From Burkholderia metallica (GTDB lineage Bacteria > Pseudomonadota > Gammaproteobacteria > Burkholderiales > Burkholderiaceae), in the NCBI RefSeq assembly GCF_902832845.1, contig NZ_CADFDB010000001.1, positions 1,488,001 through 1,552,000 on the forward strand: DNA of 64,000 nt. Direction: 5' to 3'. The position numbers were made by a program, and so were the translations under genes. This document shows positions 1 through 8,300 of this stretch, piece by piece. Numbering within the stretch: the stretch's first letter is position 1; each line of letters opens with the position of its first letter. Below the pieces are notes generated by a model. It did not search any database. It was not told the origin of the DNA and saw nothing but the letters and a program-made list of their open reading frames with translations.

Positions 1-2
1 CG

Positions 3-215
3 CCGCGCACCGACGAAATCGCGCTGGCCGCCGAAATCCTGCTGGCCGCGCAGGCCGCCGACTGGGGGCCGACACGCCACGGTGATACGCTGCACGATCG
101 CGCGAGTTACCGGTATTACTGGTCGGTGCTGCGCCGCGCGCGCGCCGCCGGCCAGCCCGTGCCGGCCGAGGCCGCGCCGCTGTACGGGCCGGCCGCCGCG
201 GGCAGCGCGCCGTGA
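3..215 (+). CDS. C-terminal fragment of an unknown protein (cut by window edge)
   Basis: An open frame enters from the left edge and stops at TGA 213-215, giving about 70 residues. The readable part is Ala/Arg-rich with a Tyr/Trp cluster (SYRYYWSVLRRARAAG) and a Pro/Ala-rich tail, with no motif I recognise. Codon choice is strongly GC3-biased, as in the real genes around it, which supports coding. The start and most of the protein lie outside the window, so no function can be given. Confidence 0.5.
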   Translation, partial: PRTDEIALAAEILLAAQAADWGPTRHGDTLHDRASYRYYWSVLRRARAAGQPVPAEAAPLYGPAAAGSAP

Positions 216-445
216 GCGCGCGCCGCGGGCCGATACCCGAGTTTCATGCATGCGACGACGCGCGAACCGGATAGAGGTTTGCGAAACGACAAAAAACGTA
301 ACGGAGCCCGAAAACCTGATATATGCACGGCCAAATAGGTGAAAATAGCGGCCGCTGCGCGCTTTCGGGGCGCGTGCAGTTTCAAACCGGCCGGCAGTTT
401 CGATTGCCGGCCCTTGTCAACTGATTATCGAAAGGTTCTGACTCC
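216..445. other. Intergenic region with a leader hairpin
   Basis: No gene is seen in these 230 bases. They are less GC-rich than their flanks (A-runs near 290-300 and 330-345), as expected for a promoter region. A 7-bp inverted repeat, GCCGGCA / TGCCGGC at 390-396 and 405-411, would form a hairpin in the leader of the next gene. No clear -35/-10 pair could be assigned. Confidence 0.4.
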
Positions 446-961
446 ATGAAGAAACTCCTGATCGCTACCGCCATCGGCGCCTTGTCCGCCACGATGCTGG
501 TGTCGGCTCCGAGCGCGTTTGCCCAGGGTACGGCCACGACGACCGCGAAGAAGGCAGCGGCCAAGCGCCCGGCGCCGGCCAAACGCATCATCCCGCGCAG
601 CAAGAAAGCCCAGGCGCGTGCCGCGGCCAAGGTCGATCCGGTGCCGGAAGGCGCGGTCAAGTGGTCCTGCAAGGAAGGCCTGTCGTTCGACCTCGCTGGC
701 GACATGAAGCGTGACCAGGTCGTCACGGTTCACTGGGCGAAGAAGAACTACAAGCTGCCGCGTCAGACCACGACGACGGGCGCCGACACGTTCTACGATC
801 CGGCAGCAGGCTTCAAGCTGGTCGTGATCCCGACCAAGGCGATGCTGTTCTCCGATGCGAACGGCGGCGAGCGCCTCGCGGACGAATGCGTGACGCCGGA
901 AATGGCGCAAGGCACGCCGGCACCGACGCAATCGAACGAGCTGAAGCCGGCAACGAACTAA
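446..961 (+). CDS. Secreted protein with cationic linker and MliC-like C-terminal domain
   Basis: 171 residues. A typical Sec signal peptide ([13 protein letters not shown]... cleaved after about Ala26) is followed by a Lys/Ala/Pro-rich basic linker (about 27-65) and a compact domain (about 70-150). The domain starts with WSCKEG and ends with LADEC, so its only two cysteines (C75, C148) could form one disulfide. It contains a TGADTFYD...KAMLF stretch that resembles the SGARY...KG-A-L signature of MliC/PliC C-type lysozyme inhibitors. That resemblance is read by eye; the plain alternative is a Burkholderia-specific periplasmic protein of unknown role. ATG is preceded by AAAGG about 11 bases upstream. 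Confidence 0.75.
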   Translation: MKKLLIATAIGALSATMLVSAPSAFAQGTATTTAKKAAAKRPAPAKRIIPRSKKAQARAAAKVDPVPEGAVKWSCKEGLSFDLAGDMKRDQVVTVHWAKKNYKLPRQTTTTGADTFYDPAAGFKLVVIPTKAMLFSDANGGERLADECVTPEMAQGTPAPTQSNELKPATN

Positions 962-983
962 GCGCGTTCCCATCGGCCCCTCG

Positions 984-2435
984 ATGTCCGCCCCGGTCTC
1001 CAACGTCCGCCCTGCTCCGGATACGGTACTCGTCGATATCGTCGACTACGTGCTGAATGCCGGCATCGACAGCGCGCTCGCGCTGGAGACGGCGCGTCAT
1101 TGCCTGATCGACACGCTCGGATGCGGACTCGAGGCGCTGTCCTACCCTGCCTGCACCAAGCTGCTCGGCCCCGTCGTGCCCGGCACGATCGTGCCGAACG
1201 GCGCGAAGGTGCCGGGCACCTCCTTCCAGCTCGATCCCGTCCAGGCCGCGTTCGGCATCGGCGCGATGATCCGCTGGCTGGACTTCAACGACACCTGGCT
1301 CGCCGCCGAATGGGGCCATCCGTCCGACAACCTGGGCGGTATCCTGGCGACGGCCGACTGGCTCTCCCGCACGGCCGTCGCGGCCGGCCGGAAGCCGCTC
1401 ACGATGCGCGACGTGCTGGTCGCGATGATCCAGGCCCACGAGATCCAGGGCTGCCTCGCGCTCGAAAATTCGTTCAACGCGGTCGGGCTCGACCACGTGC
1501 TGCTCGTGAAAGTCGCATCGACAGCCGTCGTCGGCCGGCTGCTCGGGCTCACGCGCGACGAGCTGATCAATGCGGTGTCCAACGCGTTCGTCGACGGCCA
1601 CGCGCTGCGCACCTACCGCCACGCGCCGAACACGGGTTCGCGCAAATCATGGGCGGCCGGCGACGCGACGTCCCGCGCGGTGCGCCTCGCGCTGATCGCG
1701 AAAACGGGTGAAATGGGCTACCCGTCGGCGCTCACCGCAAAAACCTGGGGCTTCTACGACGTGCTGTTCGACGGCAGGCCGTTCCGCTTCCAGCGCCCGT
1801 ACGGCACGTACGTGATGGAAAACGTGCTGTTCAAGATCGCGTTTCCCGCCGAATTCCACGCGCAAACGGCCGCCGAGGCCGCACTGCAGCTGCACGCCCA
1901 GCTCGCCGCCGCGGGCCGCACCACCGACGACATCGGCCGGCTCACGATCCGTACGCACGCAGCCGCGATCCGCATCATCGACAAGCAGGGCCCGCTCGCC
2001 AATCCGGCCGACCGCGACCACTGCATCCAGTACATGGTCGCCGTGCCGCTGCTGTTCGGCCGGCTGACCGCGGCCGACTACGAGGATTCGGCCGCGGCGG
2101 ACCCGCGCATCGACGCGCTGCGCGCGAAAGTCGTGTGCGTCGAGGATCCGCAGTTCACGAAGGATTACCACGACCCGGACAAGCGCTCGATCGCGAATGC
2201 ACTGACGATCGAGTTCACCGACGGGTCGAAGCTTGCCGAGGTGGCGGTCGAATACCCGCTCGGCCACCGGCGGCGGCGGGCCGAAGGCACCCCGCTCCTG
2301 GTCGAGAAGTTCAGGACCAACCTCGCCCGCCGTTTTCCGGCCAAGCAGCAACAAGCGATTCTCGACGTGTCGCTGGACCAGGCAAAGCTCGAAGCAATGC
2401 CGGTCGATGAGTACGTCGACTTGTATGTGATATAG
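984..2435 (+). CDS. prpD: MmgE/PrpD family 2-methylcitrate dehydratase
   Basis: 483 residues, the usual length of PrpD. The family dehydrates 2-methylcitrate to 2-methyl-cis-aconitate in the methylcitrate cycle for propionate breakdown, and many members also act on citrate. Family stretches are clear: an N-terminal all-alpha domain with [15 protein letters not shown] (about 40) and [17 protein letters not shown] (about 115), and a C-terminal part with [13 protein letters not shown]. The gene is followed after 52 bases by aconitase, so the two hydratases are probably co-transcribed. prpB, prpC and the sigma-54 activator prpR are not in the window; they may lie upstream or elsewhere. The start has a weak ribosome site, so a slightly different start is possible. 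Confidence 0.9.
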   Translation: MSAPVSNVRPAPDTVLVDIVDYVLNAGIDSALALETARHCLIDTLGCGLEALSYPACTKLLGPVVPGTIVPNGAKVPGTSFQLDPVQAAFGIGAMIRWLDFNDTWLAAEWGHPSDNLGGILATADWLSRTAVAAGRKPLTMRDVLVAMIQAHEIQGCLALENSFNAVGLDHVLLVKVASTAVVGRLLGLTRDELINAVSNAFVDGHALRTYRHAPNTGSRKSWAAGDATSRAVRLALIAKTGEMGYPSALTAKTWGFYDVLFDGRPFRFQRPYGTYVMENVLFKIAFPAEFHAQTAAEAALQLHAQLAAAGRTTDDIGRLTIRTHAAAIRIIDKQGPLANPADRDHCIQYMVAVPLLFGRLTAADYEDSAAADPRIDALRAKVVCVEDPQFTKDYHDPDKRSIANALTIEFTDGSKLAEVAVEYPLGHRRRRAEGTPLLVEKFRTNLARRFPAKQQQAILDVSLDQAKLEAMPVDEYVDLYVI

Positions 2436-2487
2436 CCGTCAGATACAGGACTCTTTGTTTCCTAGCCTTAAACCCAGGAAAATCACC

Positions 2488-5205
2488 ATGGCCCACAATC
2501 TCCACAAGACCCTCAAGGAATTCGACAGCGGTTCCGGCAAAGGCAAGTTCTACTCGCTGCCGCAGCTCGGCAAGGAACTGAAGACGAAGATCGAACGCCT
2601 GCCGGTGTCGATCCGTATCGTGCTCGAGTCCGTACTGCGCAACTACGACGGCAAAAAGATCACCGAAGAGCACATCGAGCAGCTCGCGAACTGGAAGCCG
2701 AATGCGAAGCGCGTCGACGAGATTCCGTTCGTGGTGTCGCGCGTCGTGCTGCAGGACTTCACGGGCGTGCCGCTGCTCGCCGACATCGCGGCCATGCGCG
2801 GCGTCGCCGAGCGCACGGGCAAGAACCCGAAGAAGATCGAGCCGCTGGTCCCGGTCGATCTCGTCGTCGACCACTCGGTCCAGATCGACTATTTCCGCCA
2901 GAAGGACGCGCTCGACCTGAACATGAAGCTGGAATTCCAGCGCAACAACGAGCGCTACCAGTTCATGAAGTGGGGCATGCAGGCGTTCGACACGTTCAAG
3001 GTCGTGCCGCCGGGCGTCGGCATCGTCCACCAGGTGAACCTCGAATACCTCGCGCGCGGCGTCCATAAGAAGGCGGACGGCGGCGACACCGTGTACTACC
3101 CGGACACCCTCGTCGGCACGGACAGCCACACGACGATGATCAACGGCATCGGCGTGGTCGGCTGGGGCGTGGGCGGCATCGAGGCGGAAGCCGGCATGCT
3201 CGGCCAGCCGGTGTACTTCCTGACGCCGGACGTGGTCGGCGTCGAGCTGAAAGGCAGGCTGCGCGAAGGCGTGACGGCCACCGACCTGGTGCTGACGATC
3301 ACCGAAATGCTGCGCAAGGAGAAGGTCGTCGGCAAGTTCGTCGAATTCTTCGGCGAAGGCACGAAGTCGCTGTCGCTGCCGGACCGCGCAACGATCGGCA
3401 ACATGGCGCCGGAATACGGCGCGACGATGGGCTTCTTCCCGGTCGACGAAAAGACGATCGACTACTTCGAAGGCACCGGCCGCACGAAGGCGGAAATCGC
3501 CGCGTTCGAAAACTACTTCAAGGCGCAGAAGCTGTTCGGCATCCCGAAGGCCGGCGACATCGACTACACGAAGACGGTGACGCTCGACCTCGCAACGGTC
3601 GCACCGTCGCTGGCCGGCCCGAAGCGCCCGCAGGACCGCATCGAGATCGGCCACGTCAAGTCGACGTTCACCGACCTGTTCTCGAAGCCGGTCGCGGAGA
3701 ACGGCTTCGCGAAGAAGGCGGAAGACCTCGACAAGCAGTACACGACGAGCAACAACGTCGACGTGAAGAACGGCGACGTGCTGATCGCCGCGATCACGTC
3801 GTGCACGAACACGTCGAACCCGAGCGTGCTGCTGGCCGCCGGCCTGCTCGCGAAGAAGGCGGTCGAGGCCGGCCTCACCGTCGATCCGAAGATCAAGACC
3901 TCGCTCGCGCCGGGATCGCGCATCGTCACCGAGTACCTGACGAAGACGGGCCTGCTGCCCTACCTGTCGAAGCTCGGCTTCGAAGTCGCGGCCTACGGCT
4001 GCACGACCTGTATCGGCAACGCGGGCGACCTCACGCCGGAACTGAACGAAGCGATCACGAAAAACGACATCGTCGCGGCGGCCGTGCTGTCCGGCAACCG
4101 TAACTTCGAAGCGCGCATCCACCCGAACATCCGCGCGAACTTCCTCGCGTCGCCGCCGCTCGTCGTCGCGTACGCGATCGCCGGCAACATCACGCGCGAC
4201 CTGATGACCGAGCCGGTCGGCAAGGGCAAGGGCGGCCGCGACATCTACCTCGGCGACATCTGGCCGACGAGCGAAGAAATCCACGCGCTGCTCAAGTTCG
4301 CGCTCGATCCGAAGAAATTCGAGGACAACTACTCGAAGCTGACCAAGAAGGGCGACCTCTGGAGCAAGATCGAGGGCGAATCCGGTGAGGTCTACGACTG
4401 GCCGAAGTCGACCTACATCGCCGAGCCGCCGTTCTTCGGCAACGACTTCTCGATGGAACCGGCTGCGTCGATCCCGACGGTCAAGGGCGCGCGCGCGCTC
4501 GGCATCTTCGGCGATTCGGTCACGACCGACCACATCAGCCCGGCAGGCTCGATCAAGGAAGACTCGCCGGCAGGCAAGTGGCTGAAGGAAAATGGCGTGC
4601 AGAAGGCCGACTTCAACAGCTACGGCTCGCGCCGCGGCAACCACGACGTGATGATGCGCGGCACGTTCGCGAACGTCCGGATCAAGAACCTGATGATCCC
4701 GGTGAACGCAGACGGCACGCGTGTCGAAGGCGGCCTGACGATTCATCAGCCGAGCGGCGAACAGTTGTCGATCTACGATGCGGCGATGAAGTACGTCGAC
4801 GCCGGCACGCCGACCGTCGTGTTCGCGGGCGAAGAGTACGGCACGGGCTCATCGCGCGACTGGGCCGCGAAGGGCACGCAACTGCTCGGCGTGAAGGCCG
4901 TGATCGCACGCAGCTTCGAGCGCATCCACCGCTCGAACCTGGTCGGCATGGGCGTGCTGCCGCTGCAGTTCAAGGGCTCGGACAGCGTCCAGTCGCTCGG
5001 CATCACCGGTGACGAAACGTACGACATCGAAGGCCTCGGCGACGACTTCAAGCCGCAGCAGGACGTCACGCTCGTGATCCACCGCAAGAACGGCGAATCG
5101 CAGCGCGTGCAGGTGCTGCTGCGCATCGATACGCCGATCGAAGTCGACTACTACAAGCACGGCGGTATCCTGCCGTTCGTGCTGCGCTCGCTGCTCGCAG
5201 CGTAA
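2488..5205 (+). CDS. acnA: Aconitate hydratase A
   Basis: 905 residues, the AcnA/IRP type of aconitase. It interconverts citrate and isocitrate through cis-aconitate with a [4Fe-4S] cluster, and the form beside prpD may also hydrate 2-methyl-cis-aconitate. Cluster cysteines are visible in [10 protein letters not shown] (C439) and YGCTTCIGN (C505, C508). The substrate-binding SRDWAAKG stretch of the swivelling domain 4 is near residue 790. I chose the ATG after AGGAAAATCACC rather than an in-frame ATG 33 bases upstream, because only the inner one has a Shine-Dalgarno site and MAHNLHKTL is the usual N-terminus. AcnB, which has a different domain order, is excluded. Confidence 0.95.
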   Translation: MAHNLHKTLKEFDSGSGKGKFYSLPQLGKELKTKIERLPVSIRIVLESVLRNYDGKKITEEHIEQLANWKPNAKRVDEIPFVVSRVVLQDFTGVPLLADIAAMRGVAERTGKNPKKIEPLVPVDLVVDHSVQIDYFRQKDALDLNMKLEFQRNNERYQFMKWGMQAFDTFKVVPPGVGIVHQVNLEYLARGVHKKADGGDTVYYPDTLVGTDSHTTMINGIGVVGWGVGGIEAEAGMLGQPVYFLTPDVVGVELKGRLREGVTATDLVLTITEMLRKEKVVGKFVEFFGEGTKSLSLPDRATIGNMAPEYGATMGFFPVDEKTIDYFEGTGRTKAEIAAFENYFKAQKLFGIPKAGDIDYTKTVTLDLATVAPSLAGPKRPQDRIEIGHVKSTFTDLFSKPVAENGFAKKAEDLDKQYTTSNNVDVKNGDVLIAAITSCTNTSNPSVLLAAGLLAKKAVEAGLTVDPKIKTSLAPGSRIVTEYLTKTGLLPYLSKLGFEVAAYGCTTCIGNAGDLTPELNEAITKNDIVAAAVLSGNRNFEARIHPNIRANFLASPPLVVAYAIAGNITRDLMTEPVGKGKGGRDIYLGDIWPTSEEIHALLKFALDPKKFEDNYSKLTKKGDLWSKIEGESGEVYDWPKSTYIAEPPFFGNDFSMEPAASIPTVKGARALGIFGDSVTTDHISPAGSIKEDSPAGKWLKENGVQKADFNSYGSRRGNHDVMMRGTFANVRIKNLMIPVNADGTRVEGGLTIHQPSGEQLSIYDAAMKYVDAGTPTVVFAGEEYGTGSSRDWAAKGTQLLGVKAVIARSFERIHRSNLVGMGVLPLQFKGSDSVQSLGITGDETYDIEGLGDDFKPQQDVTLVIHRKNGESQRVQVLLRIDTPIEVDYYKHGGILPFVLRSLLAA

Positions 5206-5258
5206 GCGCTGTTGCAGGTGCCGTAGCCGCCTCGCGGGCGGCTGCGGCCGATTTGGAT

Positions 5259-5285
5259 GCCCGACCTCGTGTCGGGCTTTTTTTT
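5259..5285 (+). terminator. Rho-independent terminator after acnA
   Basis: A 7-bp stem GCCCGAC / GTCGGGC (5259-5265, 5271-5277) with a 5-base loop is followed by eight T residues. A second GC hairpin (GCCGCC / GGCGGC) lies just before it. It ends the prpD-acnA transcript, and it argues against an upstream start for the next gene inside the hairpin. Confidence 0.9.
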
Positions 5286-5376
5286 CGTCTCCGAATTGCC
5301 GGGCACCGACCGCACGCACGTTTTCGATCGGCATCGCGTGTCACAATGGCGCGACCGTCGATCCCGCCCCCACGCC

Positions 5377-6321
5377 ATGCGCCGCCTCGCCCTGCAACTC
5401 GCCGCGACACTTTTCACGTTGATGATCGCCACGGCGGCGCTCGCCGATCTTCAGTATTTCCACAAGCGCTTTGCAGGACGGATCGGCGGCCGCTATGCGT
5501 TCACGATGGACGTCAAGAATGTCGACGGAAAGCTGACGGGCAGCTACCGCTACGTCGGCAAGCACGCCGATATTCCGCTGAGCGGCAAGATCGACCCGTC
5601 GGGCAGCTTCACGATGGACGAGACGGGCGGCACCGGGCAACGCACCGGCACGTTCACGGGCAAGGTGGCCGGCAACACGCTGGACGGCACCTGGGCATCG
5701 TCCGACGGTGCTCGGCGCCTGCCCGTCGACGCGCAACAGACCTCTGAAATCGTCATCGGCTCGAAGCGCGAGATTCTCACGCAGGCGATCGGCACTTACG
5801 CGCTCGACAGCGTCTCCGGCTCCGGTGGCGCCAATGCGATGTGGGACTCGTGGCGGAACAAAGGCCGATGGGAATCCAACGTATCGAGCATTTCGATGGC
5901 GCGGCGCGAATTCTCGGACGTGAGCCTCACGCGCAAGGATCTGCGGCGACTCGACAGCATGACGATCACCGTGGACCCGGCGCTCGCCACGCGCCTGAAC
6001 GTCGATGGCAAGGTACTGGTGTCGATCCCGTACCGCGACGCGGGGATGCAGTACGAGATCGGCGCGCCCCACGACAGTGTCGTGGAAGACGGGCTGAAAG
6101 CACTGTCGCCTGCCACCACGGTGCATGACGAGCAGCTCTACCTGCTCGCCCGCGACGCGATCGACTTCGTCCCCGCGATGTCGGGAAATTTCCTGCCCGA
6201 CGACAGTCCGGACATCGTGACGGTCAGCTATGCCGTCGTCGACAAAACCTTCACCGTCTACCTGCAAGACGGCAACTGCTGCGGCGGCACCCTGTTCACG
6301 TTCCGACGCAAGGGCAAGTGA
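5377..6321 (+). CDS. Secreted protein of unknown function
   Basis: 314 residues. The chosen ATG gives a clean Sec signal peptide (MRRLALQLAATLFTLMIATAALA), while more upstream starts would lie within the acnA terminator. The mature N-terminal half has a beta-rich repetitive look (GGRYAFTMDVKN, GKLTGSYRYVGK, SGKIDPSGSFTMDE, GTFTGKVAGNTLDGTW), reminiscent of small beta-barrel or lipocalin-like folds. The C-terminal half (about 200-314) resembles the tail of secreted proteins that follow DUF3298-like domains, with CCGG near the end. No catalytic motif is seen. Function is unknown; it is probably periplasmic. Confidence 0.75.
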   Translation: MRRLALQLAATLFTLMIATAALADLQYFHKRFAGRIGGRYAFTMDVKNVDGKLTGSYRYVGKHADIPLSGKIDPSGSFTMDETGGTGQRTGTFTGKVAGNTLDGTWASSDGARRLPVDAQQTSEIVIGSKREILTQAIGTYALDSVSGSGGANAMWDSWRNKGRWESNVSSISMARREFSDVSLTRKDLRRLDSMTITVDPALATRLNVDGKVLVSIPYRDAGMQYEIGAPHDSVVEDGLKALSPATTVHDEQLYLLARDAIDFVPAMSGNFLPDDSPDIVTVSYAVVDKTFTVYLQDGNCCGGTLFTFRRKGK

Positions 6322-6462
6322 CGCGATCCGCGCTCGCACGTAGGGCCGCTGACGGACAGTGCGCGACGCGTCGAGGCGCGGACAGCGGCATTCAGGACAA
6401 TCCTGCCCGGGACGTTCGACGTCCGCGCAAGTGCTGCCGGTAATCGCGCGTCGCCCAAAGCG

Positions 6463-6906
6463 TCACGCCGCGTTGTCCGCACGCGCCTTCGCGCCGGCAC
6501 CGGCGCCCGCTCGCCGCGCATTCTTCTTCAAATGCGTGCGGTTGTATTCGATCGCCGCGCGCACGAGCTGCTTCAGCGCCCGCTTGTCGAGCCGGTCGCC
6601 TTCGAAGAAATCGATCGCGCGCCGCGCATTGCCGTCGAGGCCGTCGTTGAACAGCTGGTCGGGATCGGGCAGGTGCGCGCCGTGCATGAAGGTCACCTTC
6701 ACCTTGCCCTTGTGCGCATTCGCGACGGCGATCATTCCGTCGCACGCCCAAACGGGACTGCCCATCCATTTCCATTCCTCGACGATGCCCGCTTGCGCGC
6801 CGAGGATCGTCTCGCGCAGCTCGGCGAAGGTCTTGCCGCGCCAGTCGTCGATGCCGGCGATCAGCGCGTCGATACGCTGCGACGGCGTGAGGTCCGTGGT
6901 GCTCAT
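6463..6906 (-). CDS. DUF1801 domain protein
   Basis: 147 residues. It shows the DUF1801 pattern: an N-terminal helix (ALIAGIDDWRGKTFAELR), the WKWMGSPVWACDGMIAVANAHKGKVKVTF core strand, and the C-terminal IDFFEGDRLDKRALKQLVRAA helix, followed by a basic Ala/Arg/Lys-rich tail. Biochemical function of the family is unknown. The ATG overlaps the stop of the SRPBCC gene by 4 bases, so it is the last cistron of a coupled three-gene operon with an ArsR repressor. Such trios are common in proteobacteria and may respond to a small hydrophobic ligand, but no substrate can be named. Confidence 0.85.
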   Translation of the reverse strand: MSTTDLTPSQRIDALIAGIDDWRGKTFAELRETILGAQAGIVEEWKWMGSPVWACDGMIAVANAHKGKVKVTFMHGAHLPDPDQLFNDGLDGNARRAIDFFEGDRLDKRALKQLVRAAIEYNRTHLKKNARRAGAGAGAKARADNAA

Positions 6907-7334
6907 GTGCGCGCCTCCGTGCCTGCGTCCGGGCGGGCCAGGACCTGTTCGAGCGCGTCGAGGAACCGGACCCAGCCGTGCTGCGCGCCGCGGTACGCCT
7001 GCTCCTGATCCGTGCGGAAACCGACCTGCTCCATCCGCAGGTGCGTGCCGGCGGGCGTTGGCGTGAGCGTCCACGTGACGACGCTTTCGAGCCCGTACGC
7101 GGCCCACGTATAAGACAGCGCGCGCGGCGGCTCGATCGTCAGGATCGTGCAGTCGACCGAACCCCAGTCGGCGCGGAAGCTGAAGGCGCGGCCCGCGACG
7201 GGCTCGAAGTCGCTCTTCATCAACCATGCCTCGATCAGATGCGGTTGCGTGAGTGCGCGCCAGATCTTCTCCGGCGGATGAGGCAGCTCCCGTTCGACGA
7301 CGACGGAACGCGTTTCGGTGGTGGCCTGGTTCAT
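6903..7334 (-). CDS. SRPBCC (AHSA1/START-like) ligand-binding protein
   Basis: 143 residues. The N-terminus (VVVERELPHPPEKIWRALTQPHLIEAWLM) and the WTLTPTPAGTHLRMEQVGF strand pair are typical of the activator of Hsp90 ATPase homologue 1-like branch of the SRPBCC fold, a helix-grip domain with a deep hydrophobic pocket. Its ATG shares one base with the TAA stop of arsR (TAATG) and its stop overlaps the DUF1801 start, so translation of the three genes is coupled. Ligand unknown. Confidence 0.88.
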   Translation of the reverse strand: MNQATTETRSVVVERELPHPPEKIWRALTQPHLIEAWLMKSDFEPVAGRAFSFRADWGSVDCTILTIEPPRALSYTWAAYGLESVVTWTLTPTPAGTHLRMEQVGFRTDQEQAYRGAQHGWVRFLDALEQVLARPDAGTEART

Positions 7335-7669
7335 TACTGATCCATCCTTTTCAGAAGGTCTTCGAGGGCGTCGAACCGGTTCTGCCAGAAGCCGGCCATC
7401 TGGCTCGTCCAGTCGATCAACGGGGCCAGCGCTTGCGGCTGCGCGCTGTAGTGCGTCTGCCGGCCTTCGTGACGGTCGCTCACGAGCCCGGCCTGCTTCA
7501 GGACGCCGAGATGCTTCGAGACGGCCGGCTGCGAGACGCCCGCGTGGGCCGTCAACGCGGCGACCGTCAGTTCGCCGTCCGCGCATAGACGCTCGAAGAG
7601 CGCACGGCGCGTCGGATCGGCAAGCGTCCTGAAAAGCATGTCGTGGGCGTTCTGCATGTCCTTATTCAT
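7334..7669 (-). CDS. ArsR family transcriptional repressor
   Basis: 111 residues of winged helix-turn-helix. LFRTLADPTRRALFERL and the recognition region AHAGVSQPAVSKHLGVLKQAGLV (about 35-58) are canonical. The metal-binding ELCVCDL box of ArsR/SmtB sensors is absent, so it probably does not sense arsenic or zinc; this fits the SRPBCC-linked branch. It is the first gene of the operon and likely represses itself through the palindrome that overlaps its start codon. A second in-frame ATG (Met5) lies 12 bases downstream, just outside the palindrome core. Confidence 0.9.
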   Translation of the reverse strand: MNKDMQNAHDMLFRTLADPTRRALFERLCADGELTVAALTAHAGVSQPAVSKHLGVLKQAGLVSDRHEGRQTHYSAQPQALAPLIDWTSQMAGFWQNRFDALEDLLKRMDQ

Positions 7670-7684
7670 AACTCGCTGGTTATG
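7667..7684. promoter_or_regulatory. Palindrome over the arsR start, probable operator
   Basis: CATAAC-N6-GTTATG is a perfect 6+6 inverted repeat whose left arm contains the start codon of arsR. ArsR repressors bind such short palindromes, so autoregulation is likely (inference). Its overlap with the ATG would also block translation initiation or leave a very short leader. Confidence 0.6.
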
Positions 7685-8300
7685 GGTTGAAGGATATCCG
7701 GTGAACGGCGAGAGTCAAGGCGGAATTTCACGCACGACGCTGCGCGATCTTGCGCGTGCCCGTCGTCCGCCCGGCACGCGCATGCGCAGGTCTGGATTCG
7801 AGCAATCCCTCTAATCCGCAATTGCCGCATGCGATCCGAAAGCCGCCCGCAAGACCGCCGGAAGCCCCGTTCCACAGTTCGGGAAACGTTCGCGACCGGC
7901 CGGCCTCTTTTTTATGCACGTGCGAAACCGTTCGTGCCGCAGCGCCCCGTTTGACCACATAGTGCGACGCGGCACGCGGCAACGACCGGACACGCACGCT
8001 GCACGCACGCGTCGATCCGCTCTGCGATCGTGTACGTTCCGGCGCCGCGACGAGCGACTCGTGCGTACGAACGTCGCGCGTTGCCGCGCCGTCGTGTCGA
8101 GAACCGGTTCCGTTCGTCGCGGGCGCGATCGCGTGCGCGCGGGCCGCCCTGCCTGCGCGCACACGTGCCGATGTCAGAACTGACAGCTAGGGAAACTGGC
8201 AGCTACCTGAACGGCAGCGACGCCCTACGCTCGTCACCGCTCGCGACCCCACAAGGGTCGAGGGCTCCAGCAACGTCGTCTCTCCTAAAAAGGACTCCCG
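7685..8300. other. Gene-free region upstream of the first sedolisin
   Basis: About 616 bases between divergent genes. Frames open here have no motif, no good ribosome site and no codon bias, so I call none. The last 130 bases look like a structured leader: GTCAG-AA-CTGAC (8173-8184), then AGCTAGGGAAACTGGCAGCTA, then CTG-AACGG-CAG. The AAAAAGGA ribosome site of the protease lies at 8287-8294. No known riboswitch consensus could be matched. Confidence 0.4.

Noticed and set aside
2311-4746. An 811-codon open frame on the minus strand opposite acnA
   Set aside because: It is an antisense shadow caused by high GC; its Arg/Val/Asp-rich translation has no motif and acnA on the plus strand is certain.
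8170-8300. A guanidine-II or cyclic-di-GMP riboswitch before the first sedolisin
   Set aside because: The CTG-AACGG-CAG hairpin has a five-base loop and the other conserved blocks of both classes are missing.
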